From the NCBI GenBank assembly GCA_910585245.1, contig CAJUCO010000006.1, forward strand, positions 1 through 64,000: a DNA stretch of 64,000 nucleotides, in the 5' to 3' direction. Under the pieces are notes generated by a model. The model ran no database searches, was not told the origin of the DNA, and saw only the letters and a list, made by a program, of their open reading frames with translations. Position 1 is the stretch's first letter, and every line of letters starts with the position of its first letter. Both the position numbers and the translations under genes were made by a program. Of this stretch, positions 40,160 through 49,274 are shown piece by piece. The stretch comes from an uncultured Oscillibacter sp. (GTDB lineage: Bacteria; Bacillota; Clostridia; Oscillospirales; Oscillospiraceae).

Positions 40160-40228
40160 CCCTCGAGACCCTTTAGGGGCCTACATGATTTCCAATCATG
40201 CGCCCTCGACCAACTAGGCGACTTCTCC
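40137..40228 (-). tRNA. tRNA-Ser (GGA)
   Basis: Class II tRNA on the reverse strand: acceptor stem GGAGAAG/CTTCTCC, discriminator G, encoded CCA (40137-40139). Anticodon stem CATGA/TCATG encloses TTGGAAA, giving GGA. A long variable arm (GGCCCCTAAAGGGTCT) is present. Its 3' end is the integration target of the mobile element and remains intact. Confidence 0.95.
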
Positions 40229-40374
40229 ATGGTTGTCAATTGTTTCACCGATGCAATTTTAACGATTCTCTCAGAAGAACAGTCCTTATTATACCAGAGC
40301 TTTTCCCAAAGTCAAGTCCTTTTTTAAATTTTCTCCCCACGAATCTGTGCGCACACGCTCCTGTTCGTTTTTAT

Positions 40375-40403
40375 TTGACGATTTCCAAAAACCGGAGTAT
40401 AAT
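40375..40403 (+). promoter_or_regulatory. Sigma-A promoter of the cytidylate-kinase-like gene
   Basis: TTGACG (40375-40380), 17-bp spacer, TATAAT (40398-40403); leader of about 20 nt to the ATG at 40431. Confidence 0.8.
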
Positions 40404-40430
40404 ATAGGGGACCGGAAAGGAGGTCCTGCT

Positions 40431-41081
40431 ATGAAAACCATCATCACCATTGGACGACAGTTTGGCAGCGGCGGCAAGGAAGTTGGCATCCGCGTGGCCA
40501 AAGAGCTGGGCATTCCCTTTTATGATAAGGAAATCCTTCAGGAGGCCGCCAAGAAAAGCGGCCTGTGCGAAAAAATCTTAGAGAATTTTGACGAGCGGCC
40601 CAAGAGTCTACTCTACTCCATCGCCATGGACTCCTATATGTTCGCCCTCCCCGGCACCGGCGTGGGAGACTCCTTGGAACAGCAGGTGTATCTCGCCACC
40701 TTCAATACCATACGCCAAATTGCCGGACAAGGTCCCTGCGTCATCATCGGCCGCTGCGCGGACTATGCCCTGGCGGACAATCCCGATCATCTCAGCATCT
40801 TTATCCACGCCCCCATGGCAGACCGGATTCAACGGGTGTCTAAGCGCCAGAACCTGACCCCGGAGAAGGCCAGAACCCTCATCAGTAAGACCGACAAGCG
40901 CCGCGCCTCTTATTATGAGTACTACTCCTCCCAACGCTGGGGCGCCGTGGACAGCTATGATTTTTGCATCAACAGCAGTTTCTTGGGACTCAGCGGCACC
41001 GTGGAGCTCATCCGCGCCATGGTGGAGCACAAAGAACACCCCATCCCCAGCCCCACGGAGGTTGACCCCACCGGGAAATAA
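40431..41081 (+). CDS. Cytidylate kinase-like family protein
   Basis: A 216-aa P-loop protein: IGRQFGSGGKEVG (Walker A-like GSGGKEVG at residues 12-19), GIPFYDKEIL, VIIGRCADY and a lid-like region (RQNLTPEKARTLISKTDKRRASYYEYYSSQRWG). This is the AAK/cytidylate-kinase-like group common in gut Clostridia, distinct from housekeeping Cmk; its substrate is unproven. ATG at 40431 has AAAGGAGG. Confidence 0.85.
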   Translation: MKTIITIGRQFGSGGKEVGIRVAKELGIPFYDKEILQEAAKKSGLCEKILENFDERPKSLLYSIAMDSYMFALPGTGVGDSLEQQVYLATFNTIRQIAGQGPCVIIGRCADYALADNPDHLSIFIHAPMADRIQRVSKRQNLTPEKARTLISKTDKRRASYYEYYSSQRWGAVDSYDFCINSSFLGLSGTVELIRAMVEHKEHPIPSPTEVDPTGK

Positions 41082-41391
41082 GAGGCTGTTTCAAATTGCC
41101 CATGGTGGGAAACGACCCCTGGTATGCGGGAACACAGCCCTTTGCATTTTGAACATAACCACCGAGAACCGTCCGGCGGTCTTCAGGTCCGCCGGACCTC
41201 TTTCCGCCCTGGGAATGGGTCAAAATCTGCCTTTGCGGAGCGCGGGAAAAAATTTTTCCAATTTTGCGAAGTTAGCACTTCCCTCTTTTGGAAAAGTTTG
41301 ATATAATAACGCTCTAGCAGGGAGATCCGCCTATCTTCCACTGCGGCGAAATCTATTTCGCGAACCTCAGCCATGATGGGAGGAATCTGAC
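41082..41391. other. Intergenic region before the GGDEF gene
   Basis: No gene seen. Contains an inverted repeat GTCCGGCGG / CCGCCGGAC (41171-41197) that may end the kinase-like transcript, an A/T-rich palindrome near 41245, and an extended -10 promoter TGATATAAT (41299-41307) without a good -35 box, about 85 bp before the GGDEF gene. Confidence 0.45.
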
Positions 41392-42309
41392 ATGGAGAAA
41401 ATTTTGATTATTGACGACAGTCCCGTCCAGGCCAATTTCCTCAGCTCCATCCTGGCCCCTGACTATGAGGTCACCGTGGTCAATACTCCGGATGCCGGAT
41501 TGGAACAGGCGAAAATCGGGGATTACTCCCTGATTCTTCTAGATGTCATTATGCCGGGCATCGACGGTTTCCAGCTTTTGAAAATGCTTCAAGAAGAGGT
41601 GGTCCTCCGGCGGACGCCGGTGATCCTCATCACCAGCCTCAACGACATCCAGCACGAGGAACAGGGCCTGACCTTGGGGGCTGTGGACTATATTACCAAG
41701 CCTTTCCACCCCGCCATCGTCCGGGCCCGGGTAAACACCCACATCAAGCTCTTCCAGTATTGGACCCAGATCGAGCGGGACGCCACGGTGGACCAGCTCA
41801 CCGGCGTGCCCAACCGGCGGCGTTATGAGGCCACCAGCCGCAAACGCTGGCAGGACGCCATTCGTCTGGGGGCTCCCATTTCCATTTGTATGTTCGACAT
41901 CGACAAATTCAAGGTCTATAACGACAGCTTCGGCCACCCCGCCGGGGACAAGGTCATCCGGGCCGTGGCTGAGACGGCGTCCTCCTTCTTGCGCCGGGGA
42001 ACGGACTTCTTTGCCCGTTACGGCGGAGAGGAATTCGTGGCCCTGGTTCTGGGCGGCGGCGCGGAGGCCGACTTCGCCCACCTGAAAAAGGTCCGGCAGG
42101 CGGTGGAGGACCTGCAAATCCCCCACAACCCCGAAGTCTCCCCCTGGGTGACCATCAGCATCGGGGGCATCACTGTGCAGCCCAAAGTAGGTTCTTCTTA
42201 TGACAACTATCTCAAAATGGCCGACACCATGCTTTATGACGCCAAGCGCTATGGCAGAAACCAGGTGGTCTGGTCCAACGAGAAGATGGAGCAGTGGCGG
42301 GAAAAGTAA
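41392..42309 (+). CDS. Response regulator with diguanylate cyclase (GGDEF) domain
   Basis: A 305-aa PleD-like protein: receiver domain with phospho-acceptor Asp51 and Lys103 (TKPF), then a GGDEF domain with the active-site motif GGEEF (211-215) and an inhibitory I-site RGTD (202-205) five residues before it. Both catalytic and feedback sites are intact, so synthesis of cyclic di-GMP controlled by phosphorylation is likely. No kinase gene is adjacent; the partner is elsewhere. ATG at 41392 is preceded by GATGGGAGGAATC. Confidence 0.93.
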   Translation: MEKILIIDDSPVQANFLSSILAPDYEVTVVNTPDAGLEQAKIGDYSLILLDVIMPGIDGFQLLKMLQEEVVLRRTPVILITSLNDIQHEEQGLTLGAVDYITKPFHPAIVRARVNTHIKLFQYWTQIERDATVDQLTGVPNRRRYEATSRKRWQDAIRLGAPISICMFDIDKFKVYNDSFGHPAGDKVIRAVAETASSFLRRGTDFFARYGGEEFVALVLGGGAEADFAHLKKVRQAVEDLQIPHNPEVSPWVTISIGGITVQPKVGSSYDNYLKMADTMLYDAKRYGRNQVVWSNEKMEQWREK

Positions 42310-42417
42310 AGGCGGCGGCTGTAGAGACCGCTTTCCCCGTGAAACCGCGCCTTTTGAAAAACAAGGTAGGGCCAGCGTCTTGAAGGTGGAGTTCCTGACG
42401 CTGTTTCTATAGGGGAA

Positions 42418-42453
42418 CGGAGGACCGGCTCAGGCCGGCCCTCCGCTTTTTCA
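42418..42453. terminator. Terminator between the GGDEF and Gfo/Idh/MocA genes
   Basis: CGGAGG-a-CCGGC-tca-GGCCGG-c-CCTCCG hairpin followed by CTTTTTC on the + strand, between convergent genes. Confidence 0.75.
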
Positions 42454-42471
42454 TGGGATGTTGCGTCTTGT

Positions 42472-43509
42472 TTACCGATACAGATCCGGCTTCTCCATGG
42501 TCTCGACCTTGAGGAACCGGGAGGTTCCCCGAGAGGCGTTCAGCGCGTCTCCCGCCACACAGGCCACGTACCCGTCCCAGGAGGAGGGGCCGGTGAGTTT
42601 CCCCGCGTGGACGGACTCCACCCACTTGCAAAATTCAATGTCATAGGCCTCGATAAAGCGCTCCTTCCAGTCCGTCATAATGGGCATGGACTCGGCGGGA
42701 TTCAGGGAGTCCCAGCCCGCGGGGCGGGAGCGGCGGACCACGGCGTAGGGATCGGGGAGTTTCACGGTGCCGTTTTCACAGACCACCTCGCACTGGATGT
42801 CATAGCCGTATCCGTCGGCCACCTGGACCTCCACGTCGATAAAGCAGCCCTTCTTGGTCCGCATCAGCATGACCTGCGGGTTGTCATAGCCCTTGTCGGA
42901 GTTGGCGGACTGGCGGACCTTGACGCACTGGACGTCCTCGTATTCGTCGTCCAGAAGCCAGCGGCAGATGTCCAGCTCGTGGATGGCCACGTTGGTAACG
43001 CCGTTTTCCGTCTTGAAGCCCGGACCCTGGGCCACGTTCCGGTGGCAGGCCTTGATGACAAGAGGCGCGCCAATCTCGCCGGAGTCGATGATCCGCTTCA
43101 TCTCCGCGTAGCCCCGGTCATAGTGGCGCATGAAACCCACCTGAACCAGCCGCTTTCCGATTTCCAACTCCCGGTTGATGATCTCCTCACAGTCCTTGGC
43201 GTTTTGGCTCAGGGGCTTTTCGCAGAAGCACCACTTCTCCTCCGCCAGGGTTTTCATGACGTAGTCGTGGTGAGTAGGGTCAATGGAAGTGATGACCACC
43301 GCTTCCACCTCGGGGTCTTTGATCATGCCGTCACAGTCGCTTCCATAGGATTTGATGCCATATTTGGCAGCGGTGTCGTCCGCCGCAGCCGCCACATAAT
43401 CGCTGACCGCCACCACCGTGGCGCCGGGGACGGTCTCGATGATACGGCGGCAGTGGTCCTTGCCAATGGCTCCGCAGCCGATGATGCCAATTTTTAAAAC
43501 GTTGTCCAT
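42472..43509 (-). CDS. iolG: Gfo/Idh/MocA family oxidoreductase, probable inositol 2-dehydrogenase
   Basis: A 345-aa NAD(P)-dependent dehydrogenase: N-terminal Rossmann fold with GIIGCGAIGKDHCRRI, the EKPLS motif, and a C-terminal domain with VGFMRHYDRGYAEMK and the DICRWLL helix with its upstream His (AIHELDICRW). It likely oxidises myo-inositol (or a related polyol) to 2-keto-inositol. It is third in a run iolE-iolB-iolG, which supports the assignment, but family members vary widely. ATG at 43509 begins the domain; the ribosome site is weak, with about 140 bp after iolB. Confidence 0.8.
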   Translation of the reverse strand: MDNVLKIGIIGCGAIGKDHCRRIIETVPGATVVAVSDYVAAAADDTAAKYGIKSYGSDCDGMIKDPEVEAVVITSIDPTHHDYVMKTLAEEKWCFCEKPLSQNAKDCEEIINRELEIGKRLVQVGFMRHYDRGYAEMKRIIDSGEIGAPLVIKACHRNVAQGPGFKTENGVTNVAIHELDICRWLLDDEYEDVQCVKVRQSANSDKGYDNPQVMLMRTKKGCFIDVEVQVADGYGYDIQCEVVCENGTVKLPDPYAVVRRSRPAGWDSLNPAESMPIMTDWKERFIEAYDIEFCKWVESVHAGKLTGPSSWDGYVACVAGDALNASRGTSRFLKVETMEKPDLYR

Positions 43510-43651
43510 GGAGATCAGCCTTTCTTTTGTTCTTTTAAAATGTGATAATTCCATACTCCCGGGCGAACTTCTCGTGGGTCCGGCGGTCCCCTCAGGAAAC
43601 CGGGTTCTCCGGACGCCGGTGGGGCCATCCGCGAAGCGCCAGCGGAAGTAC

Positions 43652-44452
43652 TCAGCCCTGGTAGATGTGATCGTTGGCGTCGCTTTTCCAGAGCCAGGCG
43701 TGTTCCTCGTCGTCAATGCGGGTTTTCAGCCAGGGGTCTCCCTCCAGATGCCGGATGCCCCAGGCGTAGCACATGGCGTACCCCGGCGCGGCGGTCTGGG
43801 AGTGGAAACCGCTGGTGATCACGGCAAGGCCGTTGTGGCCCGTCTGGTAAATCTCACCGTTGGCAAAGCCCGCCCCAAAGCCGTGGGGATAGTCAAAGCG
43901 GTAGAAATAGACTTCCGGCTGGGGGTGGTGATGAGGGGGATAGGAGGACCACTTTCCAGGGTGATTCAGCACCTCTCCCAAGACCATGTTGGAAAAGGGC
44001 GCGTTATCGTGGTCAAAGAAGGTTTTGATCTCCCGCTCCATGCAGCCCAAAAGCTCGCCGTTGCAGCCGGCGTGCTGGGTCTGAACGGTGTCGGGGGTGT
44101 ACATCACCGCCTCAAAGGGCTTGTCGTTCAAAGTTTTTTGAATGTACAGCTCGCTGTGGGCCTTGGCGGTGAGGGTGACGTTTTCCCCCCGGCCCGCCAG
44201 GAGGCAATAGGCCTCGTGGCGGAAGCAGTCGGGGCGGTCGGCCTCCACCGTCTTCCCGGCCCAGGCGTAAGTCACCGTTCCGGAAAAGAGGAGGACGGCG
44301 ATTTCCTTTTCCGCCTCCTGGAAGGTAAAGACGTCGCCTTCTTCCATGATCAGAAGTCCCACGTCCATCTGGGTGCCCATGTCGTCTGCAGACATATCGA
44401 TGTAGGGGTTATACCCCTGTTTGAGTTCGTTGTTTTTATTAAAATAGGTCAT
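43652..44452 (-). CDS. iolB: 5-deoxy-glucuronate isomerase
   Basis: A 266-aa two-cupin protein converting 5-deoxy-glucuronate to 5-deoxy-2-keto-gluconate in inositol breakdown. Metal-site motifs visible: HPGKWSSYPPHHH and PEVYFYRFDYPHGFGAG, with GYAMCYAWGIRH near the end. ATG at 44452 has GGAGAGG. It lies 89 bp downstream of iolE; a repeat (R2) sits in that gap. Confidence 0.92.
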   Translation of the reverse strand: MTYFNKNNELKQGYNPYIDMSADDMGTQMDVGLLIMEEGDVFTFQEAEKEIAVLLFSGTVTYAWAGKTVEADRPDCFRHEAYCLLAGRGENVTLTAKAHSELYIQKTLNDKPFEAVMYTPDTVQTQHAGCNGELLGCMEREIKTFFDHDNAPFSNMVLGEVLNHPGKWSSYPPHHHPQPEVYFYRFDYPHGFGAGFANGEIYQTGHNGLAVITSGFHSQTAAPGYAMCYAWGIRHLEGDPWLKTRIDDEEHAWLWKSDANDHIYQG

Positions 44453-44480
44453 TAAAGTCCTCTCCAAAATCCGAATTGGA

Positions 44481-44533
44481 TTCAGCCATAAAGATGGCTG
44501 AAATCCTTCCCCCGCCCGCAAGGGCGAGTACCA
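44481..44533 (+). repeat. Dispersed hairpin repeat R2, copy A
   Basis: TTCAGCCAT-aaag-ATGGCTGAA hairpin (44481-44502), then AATCC, a C-run and CGCCC-gcaa-GGGCG (44513-44526). The same order and sequence, with few changes, is found on the reverse strand at 59718-59770. It lies between iolE and iolB. Confidence 0.7.
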
Positions 44534-44541
44534 GCCCGGTC

Positions 44542-45444
44542 TTACAGCCCGGTATGCTCCTGAATGTACTTCCGCCCCTTCATGGCGTACTCCAGAGGAT
44601 TGGCCTTGGCGGGGTCCTGCTCGGCCTCCACCAAAAGCCAGCCCTGATACCCGGCGTCCGCCAGTACCTTGAACACGGGGTCGAAGTCCACGTCGCCGTC
44701 TCCGGGCACCGTGAACGCGCCGTTGCGCACAGACTGGAGGAAGCTCCAGTTGTTCTTCCTGGCCTCCTCCACAACGGGCAGGCGCATATCTTTCAGATGC
44801 ACGTGGCCCACCCGGTCCACGTACTTTTTCAGCATGGTCAGGGGGTCCTCTCCGGCGAAGGTGAAGTGGCCGGTGTCATAGCAGAGAAACACATACCGGG
44901 GGTCCGTGTTGGCCATCATGCGGTCCGTCTCCTCGCTGGTCTGGACCACCGTGCCCATGTGGTGGTGGAAGCAGAGCTTGAATCCCCGGTCCGTGGCAAT
45001 CTTGCCCAATTTGTTCAGCCCCTCGCAAAAGCGGGCCCACTCTTCGTCGTTCATCACGTGCTTATGTCCGCCGGTAAGCACCGGGGTGTCCATCTGCCCC
45101 TGGATGGAATAGCTCTGCTCGCTGACATTGATCCGGTTGGCCCCCACGGCCGCCAGGAAGTCCAAGTTTGCTTTGAAATCCTTCTCCTCCTCCTCAAAGG
45201 GGCGGGTCAGAAGGAAGGAGGAATACCAGCGGCTGGCAATACGCATCCCCCGCAGGTCCAGAGCCTTCTTCAGCTCCGCCGGGTCAGAGGGATACTTGTT
45301 GCCAATCTCGCAGCCGGTAAAGCCCGCCAGGGCCATCTCGCTGACGATCTGCTGGAAGGTGTTCTCGGCTCCCAGCTCCGGCATATCGTCGTTGCACCAG
45401 CCGATGGGCGCAATGCCCAAGGAAACATTCTTGGAATCAAACAT
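44542..45444 (-). CDS. iolE: Myo-inosose-2 dehydratase
   Basis: A 300-aa TIM-barrel (xylose-isomerase-like) enzyme dehydrating 2-keto-myo-inositol. Typical motifs: GIAPIGWCNDDMPELG at the N-terminus, GCEIGNKYP, FHHHMGTVVQT, CYDTGHFTFAGEDP, HVHLKDMR and GWLLVEAEQDP (metal ligands Glu, Asp, His). ATG at 45444 has AAGGAGG. It heads the iolE-B-G run. No iolC, iolD or iolJ gene lies here. Confidence 0.93.
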   Translation of the reverse strand: MFDSKNVSLGIAPIGWCNDDMPELGAENTFQQIVSEMALAGFTGCEIGNKYPSDPAELKKALDLRGMRIASRWYSSFLLTRPFEEEEKDFKANLDFLAAVGANRINVSEQSYSIQGQMDTPVLTGGHKHVMNDEEWARFCEGLNKLGKIATDRGFKLCFHHHMGTVVQTSEETDRMMANTDPRYVFLCYDTGHFTFAGEDPLTMLKKYVDRVGHVHLKDMRLPVVEEARKNNWSFLQSVRNGAFTVPGDGDVDFDPVFKVLADAGYQGWLLVEAEQDPAKANPLEYAMKGRKYIQEHTGL

Positions 45445-45703
45445 TGGAAAGGACCTCCTTGAAAAATTGTCGTCTCGGGGCCCCTCCGGGCCCTCCAGGT
45501 CAAAGGTGAAAACCGGCGGAAACCTCAGGCCTCCGCAATCGTTTTCTCTATAAAGAACGTAGCATTTTCCCGGTGAAAAATCAACGCTTTTTCTCCGCGT
45601 CCCAAAAATTTTTCCGATTTCGCCAAAGGCCCTCCGGCTTTTTTTACGCTTTGACGGAAGCCCTGCGACAATTTACGCAAACGTTCACAATTGCACGCGA
45701 AAA

Positions 45704-46405
45704 TCACCAGCGGTCCGTCCATCCCACCGTGTCCCCCTCCGTCTCAAAGGGCTCGGGAACCGCGTCCGAGGCCAGCATCTCCTCCCGGATGGCGGCGGAG
45801 AGGTCCACGGCGGTCTCCCGGTCATAGGAGGCAAAGGCGGCGCTGTCCATGAGGACGGCGCCCGCCCGCTCCATGTCCTCCAGGTTCACCCGCTGGATCT
45901 CCTCCGTCTGGGAGGAGCAGCAGTCCGTCAGCACCACGGCGTTGTACTCCAGCGCAATGGCGTCATAGCAGGTTGTGCGGACGCAGTTGGGGGTGGTGGT
46001 CCCCGCCAGAATCACGGTGCGCACGTCCAGACGGCGAAGAATCAGGTCCAGCTCCGTTTGAAAAAAGGCGCTCCATCGGGGCTTGATGATGGTATAGTCC
46101 CCCGGCTGGGGCCGGAGGGCCTCTGGGGCCTGGGCGCTGTTGGGCCCGGTGGAGGCGGGGCGGCAGGCCCGGTCCCCGGCCTTCCAGGCGGCGTAGCGGG
46201 TGAGCTCCACGTCGCTGCCGTCGGCGCGGTAGATACGCTTGACAAAGAAGACGGGAATGCCCTTGGCCCGGGCCAGCTCCAACGCCCGGGCGCAGGCGGG
46301 GACGGTAGCCTGAGCCCCTCGAATGCAGTGGCCGCCCCGGGGGTCCACAAAGCCGTTTTCCATGTCGATGAGAATCAGGGCGGAACGGGTAGGATTGGGT
46401 TTCAT
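45704..46405 (-). CDS. Isochorismatase-family cysteine hydrolase
   Basis: A 233-aa hydrolase of the isochorismatase/nicotinamidase superfamily with the expected triad: Asp14 (LILIDMENGF), a Lys (TIIKPRWSAFF) and a Cys (TTTPNCVRTTCYDA). The RGGHCIRG and TTTPNCVRTT forms resemble amidohydrolases such as ureidoacrylate or biuret hydrolases, but the substrate cannot be named. ATG at 46405 has GAGAGGAG. It lies about 260 bp upstream of iolE on the same strand. Confidence 0.87.
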   Translation of the reverse strand: MKPNPTRSALILIDMENGFVDPRGGHCIRGAQATVPACARALELARAKGIPVFFVKRIYRADGSDVELTRYAAWKAGDRACRPASTGPNSAQAPEALRPQPGDYTIIKPRWSAFFQTELDLILRRLDVRTVILAGTTTPNCVRTTCYDAIALEYNAVVLTDCCSSQTEEIQRVNLEDMERAGAVLMDSAAFASYDRETAVDLSAAIREEMLASDAVPEPFETEGDTVGWTDRW

Positions 46406-46460
46406 GAAAAGTCTCCTCTCGTTGAAATATCGCTCCGGCTCCCCCGGGGGAGCCGGGCGT

Positions 46461-46826
46461 TTACCGATCTGTCCAGGCGTCGAACCGGGTGGATATCTGC
46501 GGGTCGTACAGGGGGCAGCCATAGTCCGCCAGGATGTCCATGATGGTATTCATATCCGCCTCCTGCATGGCGTAACAGTCAAAGCGCACCGCCTGCCCGG
46601 TGGTGAAAATCTGGAAGGCTCCCCAGTCCTCCTTTTCAAAGTCCCGTCCGTTATCTCCCGCCGCCCAGTCCGGAAAGGCGTCGGCGATGCTCTTCAGAAT
46701 GTCCTCCACCGGCAGGGGTTCCAGCTCCTCCAGCTGCTCTCCTTCGCAGCAAGCGGCCTCGTATACCCGTTCGTGGTCCCTGGACGCGCCCTCTTTGTAC
46801 CTCCAGAAATTCAAATCCATGCTCAT
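46461..46826 (-). CDS. Hypothetical protein, 121 aa
   Basis: A small acidic cytoplasmic protein (MSMDLNFWRYKEG...VYEAACCEGEQLEELEPLPVEDILKSIADAFPDW...FQIFTTGQAVRFDCYAMQEADMNTIMDILADYGCPLYDPQISTRFD). The final segment looks like a DUF of immunity or SMI1-like small proteins, but I cannot assign a family. ATG at 46826 has AGGAGG upstream, and a second in-frame ATG is two codons later. Confidence 0.65.
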   Translation of the reverse strand: MSMDLNFWRYKEGASRDHERVYEAACCEGEQLEELEPLPVEDILKSIADAFPDWAAGDNGRDFEKEDWGAFQIFTTGQAVRFDCYAMQEADMNTIMDILADYGCPLYDPQISTRFDAWTDR

Positions 46827-46995
46827 GACTCAAATTCCTCCTGTCGAAAAGTCTGTCCGTTTTGAAATGAACCCCTCAGCCCCGCGCTCGCCTGTGGACA
46901 AGATAAGCGTCATATGGAAGTCTGTCTGGGCGTACGCCAGGGTGTAGCGGCCTGGAATCAGGGCGGTCAGAGTCCGGCGCTTCGTTGGTATCCTC

Positions 46996-47832
46996 TCAGC
47001 AGCCACGTTCTCCCTTCTTCTGGAATACATGGACCCGGAAGGAAATCCGGACCTCCAGCCCGTCCAGCGCCGCCAGACGCTCCGCCCCGGCCTTTGGGGT
47101 CTTCCAGAAATAGGGCGTCATGCGAAAGAGGTTTTGAATATCCTCCCGGCGCTCCAGGGAGACGGCCCCCTCCACCGGGACAATTGCCCGGTAGGAAAAC
47201 CCCTCGTAAGGGGTCTCCCGCTCCTCGTTGGGATAGGGCTTGTCGTAGAGAATCTCCTTCATCTCCCAGAGGTGCTCCGCCCCGGGGACCACGTAGAAAA
47301 ACCACCCTCCGGGTTTCAGCACCCGCCAAAACTCCTCCAGGGCCAGGGGGGAAAAGCAGTTTAACACCACGTCCATCCGCTCCTCCGCCAGAGGCAAACG
47401 GTAGGAAGAGGCCACGGCGAACTCCACGGCCCTCTCCCGCCTCGCCCCGGAGCGAAGGGCGAATTTCGAGATGTCCGTCCCCGCCATCCGGGGGTGCTTC
47501 CCTGCGGCGCGAAGCGCCTGAAAAACCCCGGCGGTGTAATAGCCCTCCCCACAGCCCGCGTCCAAAAGGGCGGGGCTGTGGCCGGAAACCGCCAAAATCT
47601 GACTACAAATTGTATTTAGCAGCGGGCTATAATACCCTTTGGACAAAAACTCCCGTCTGGCCATCACCATGTCCCGGTCATCTCCGGGAAGGGCGGAGTG
47701 CTTTTGATTAGGGGGCAGGAGGTGGACATAGCCCTCTCGGGCGACGTCGAAACTGTGGCGGTTGGAACAGCGGTAAGTCCCCGCCGCCCGCTCCAGGGGA
47801 GCGACGCAGAGGGGACAGCGAAAGAGGCTCAT
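46996..47832 (-). CDS. rlmA: 23S rRNA (guanine-N1)-methyltransferase
   Basis: A 278-aa SAM-dependent methyltransferase of the RlmA/RrmA type that methylates hairpin 35 of 23S rRNA. N-terminal zinc finger (Cys6, Cys9, Cys22, His26: CPLC...CSNRH), then LLDAGCGEGYYT (SAM motif I), GTDISKFALR and LNCFSPLALEEFWRVLKPGGWFFYVVPGAEHLWEMK. Its ATG overlaps the stop of the upstream MATE gene (ATGA), so the two are co-translated. Confidence 0.9.
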   Translation of the reverse strand: MSLFRCPLCVAPLERAAGTYRCSNRHSFDVAREGYVHLLPPNQKHSALPGDDRDMVMARREFLSKGYYSPLLNTICSQILAVSGHSPALLDAGCGEGYYTAGVFQALRAAGKHPRMAGTDISKFALRSGARRERAVEFAVASSYRLPLAEERMDVVLNCFSPLALEEFWRVLKPGGWFFYVVPGAEHLWEMKEILYDKPYPNEERETPYEGFSYRAIVPVEGAVSLERREDIQNLFRMTPYFWKTPKAGAERLAALDGLEVRISFRVHVFQKKGERGC

Positions 47833-49217
47833 TCCTCGCCGCCCCCTGTCACGTCGTTGATCCACTTTCCTCCCTGGACCCTCCAGAGGCAAAGGGGGAA
47901 CTTCACCACGCTCTCCAGCTGGATGGCAAAGGCAATGGGCCAGCACCCCATCTGAAACACCAGGGCCACCAGAGCCGTGACGGGGAGGCACACCACCCAC
48001 TGGGGGGCAATGTCCAGCACCGTGGACCACATCACGTCGCCTCCGGCCCGGAGAACGCCGGTGATGGCGGAAATGGCGCAGGCGTGGAGGGGAATGGAGG
48101 CAAAGCCCATCACCGCCAGGGCCGTGGCAATCTCGGCGGAGAGGCCGAAGAGCTTAAACATGGGGAAGATGACGGGGACGAAGAGCAGCGGCACCAGAGC
48201 GATGGAAAACACCGCCAGAACAACGCCCACCAGCGTGGTGAACCAAAGGAGGGCCTTGCTCAAATCCATGACCTTTTCCCGGCCCTGGCCCTCGCCGATG
48301 GCCTTGCCCACCATCACCGCCGTGGCGGCGCCCAGGCCGAAGCACACCACCAGGAACAGCCGGTTTAGGTTTCCCATGACGGCGTTGGCCGCCAGCATCT
48401 CCACGGAGTCGGCGGTATAGCCCAGAATCACCGTCAGCAAAGAGTTCCCCAGGCCCCAGACGGTCTCGTTGAGGACCACCGGGGAGGCGTACTTGATAAA
48501 CCGCCGGGTCATGTCCAGCCCGGGGCGGAAGAAGAGTCCCAGGTACAAGGGGATGAGCCGGCTTCGCAGGGCGCAGACGGCGCAAATGGCAAACTCGCTG
48601 ACCCGGGCCAGAAGGGTGGCGATGGCGGCCCCGGCCACTCCCAGGGCGGGGAAGCCGCAGTTGCCGAAGATCAAAAGGTAGTTCAGCCCGGTGTTCAAGA
48701 GGGTGGAAAAGCCAAAGAGCTTCATGCCAAAGCCCGGGTCCTCCACGCTTCTCCGGGCGCTGACATAGATGGAGGAGAGCATATTGAAGACGTAGGAAAA
48801 GCCGATGACCTGGAGATAGGGCCCGCCCAGGAGGCTGAGATCGTGATTGTTGGACAAAAGGTCCATCACCGGCACCGGGAAGGCGCAAAAAACCAGAGCC
48901 AGAGGCAGCGTGACGGCGGTCCCCAGCAGGGAGGCAACCCCCATGGCCCGGCTGACGCTCTTCTCATCCCCCTTGCCCCAGTACTGGCTCACCAGGATGC
49001 CAAGGCCGCTTTGAAAGCCGAAGACGATGCTGGTGAGAAGGAACACCGGCACGTTGGCGGTGGTAACGGCGGCCATTTCGGCGTTTCCCAGGCGGGAGAC
49101 CATGAATGTGTCAATGAGCCCCAGGGAAAAGGTAATGAGATTTTGCAGGATCATGGGGAGGGAGAGCTTGAAGAGCCGTTTGTAAAAGCCGGGCTCGCGG
49201 CGTAGGAATTGGAACAT
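47829..49217 (-). CDS. MATE-family efflux transporter
   Basis: A 462-aa membrane protein with about twelve transmembrane segments in two repeats. Family features: LPMILQNLITFSLGLIDTFMVSRLG at the N-terminus and ASPVVLNETVWGLGNSLLTVILGY opening the second half. Likely drug or metabolite/cation antiporter, substrate unknown. ATG at 49217 has only a modest AGGTG site. Co-translated with rlmA downstream. Confidence 0.92.
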   Translation of the reverse strand: MFQFLRREPGFYKRLFKLSLPMILQNLITFSLGLIDTFMVSRLGNAEMAAVTTANVPVFLLTSIVFGFQSGLGILVSQYWGKGDEKSVSRAMGVASLLGTAVTLPLALVFCAFPVPVMDLLSNNHDLSLLGGPYLQVIGFSYVFNMLSSIYVSARRSVEDPGFGMKLFGFSTLLNTGLNYLLIFGNCGFPALGVAGAAIATLLARVSEFAICAVCALRSRLIPLYLGLFFRPGLDMTRRFIKYASPVVLNETVWGLGNSLLTVILGYTADSVEMLAANAVMGNLNRLFLVVCFGLGAATAVMVGKAIGEGQGREKVMDLSKALLWFTTLVGVVLAVFSIALVPLLFVPVIFPMFKLFGLSAEIATALAVMGFASIPLHACAISAITGVLRAGGDVMWSTVLDIAPQWVVCLPVTALVALVFQMGCWPIAFAIQLESVVKFPLCLWRVQGGKWINDVTGGGEE

Positions 49218-49274
49218 AAGACACCTATATCATCCACAAAAATTTTAGAGGGTAACCGGGTGGGGAAGGGGGCC

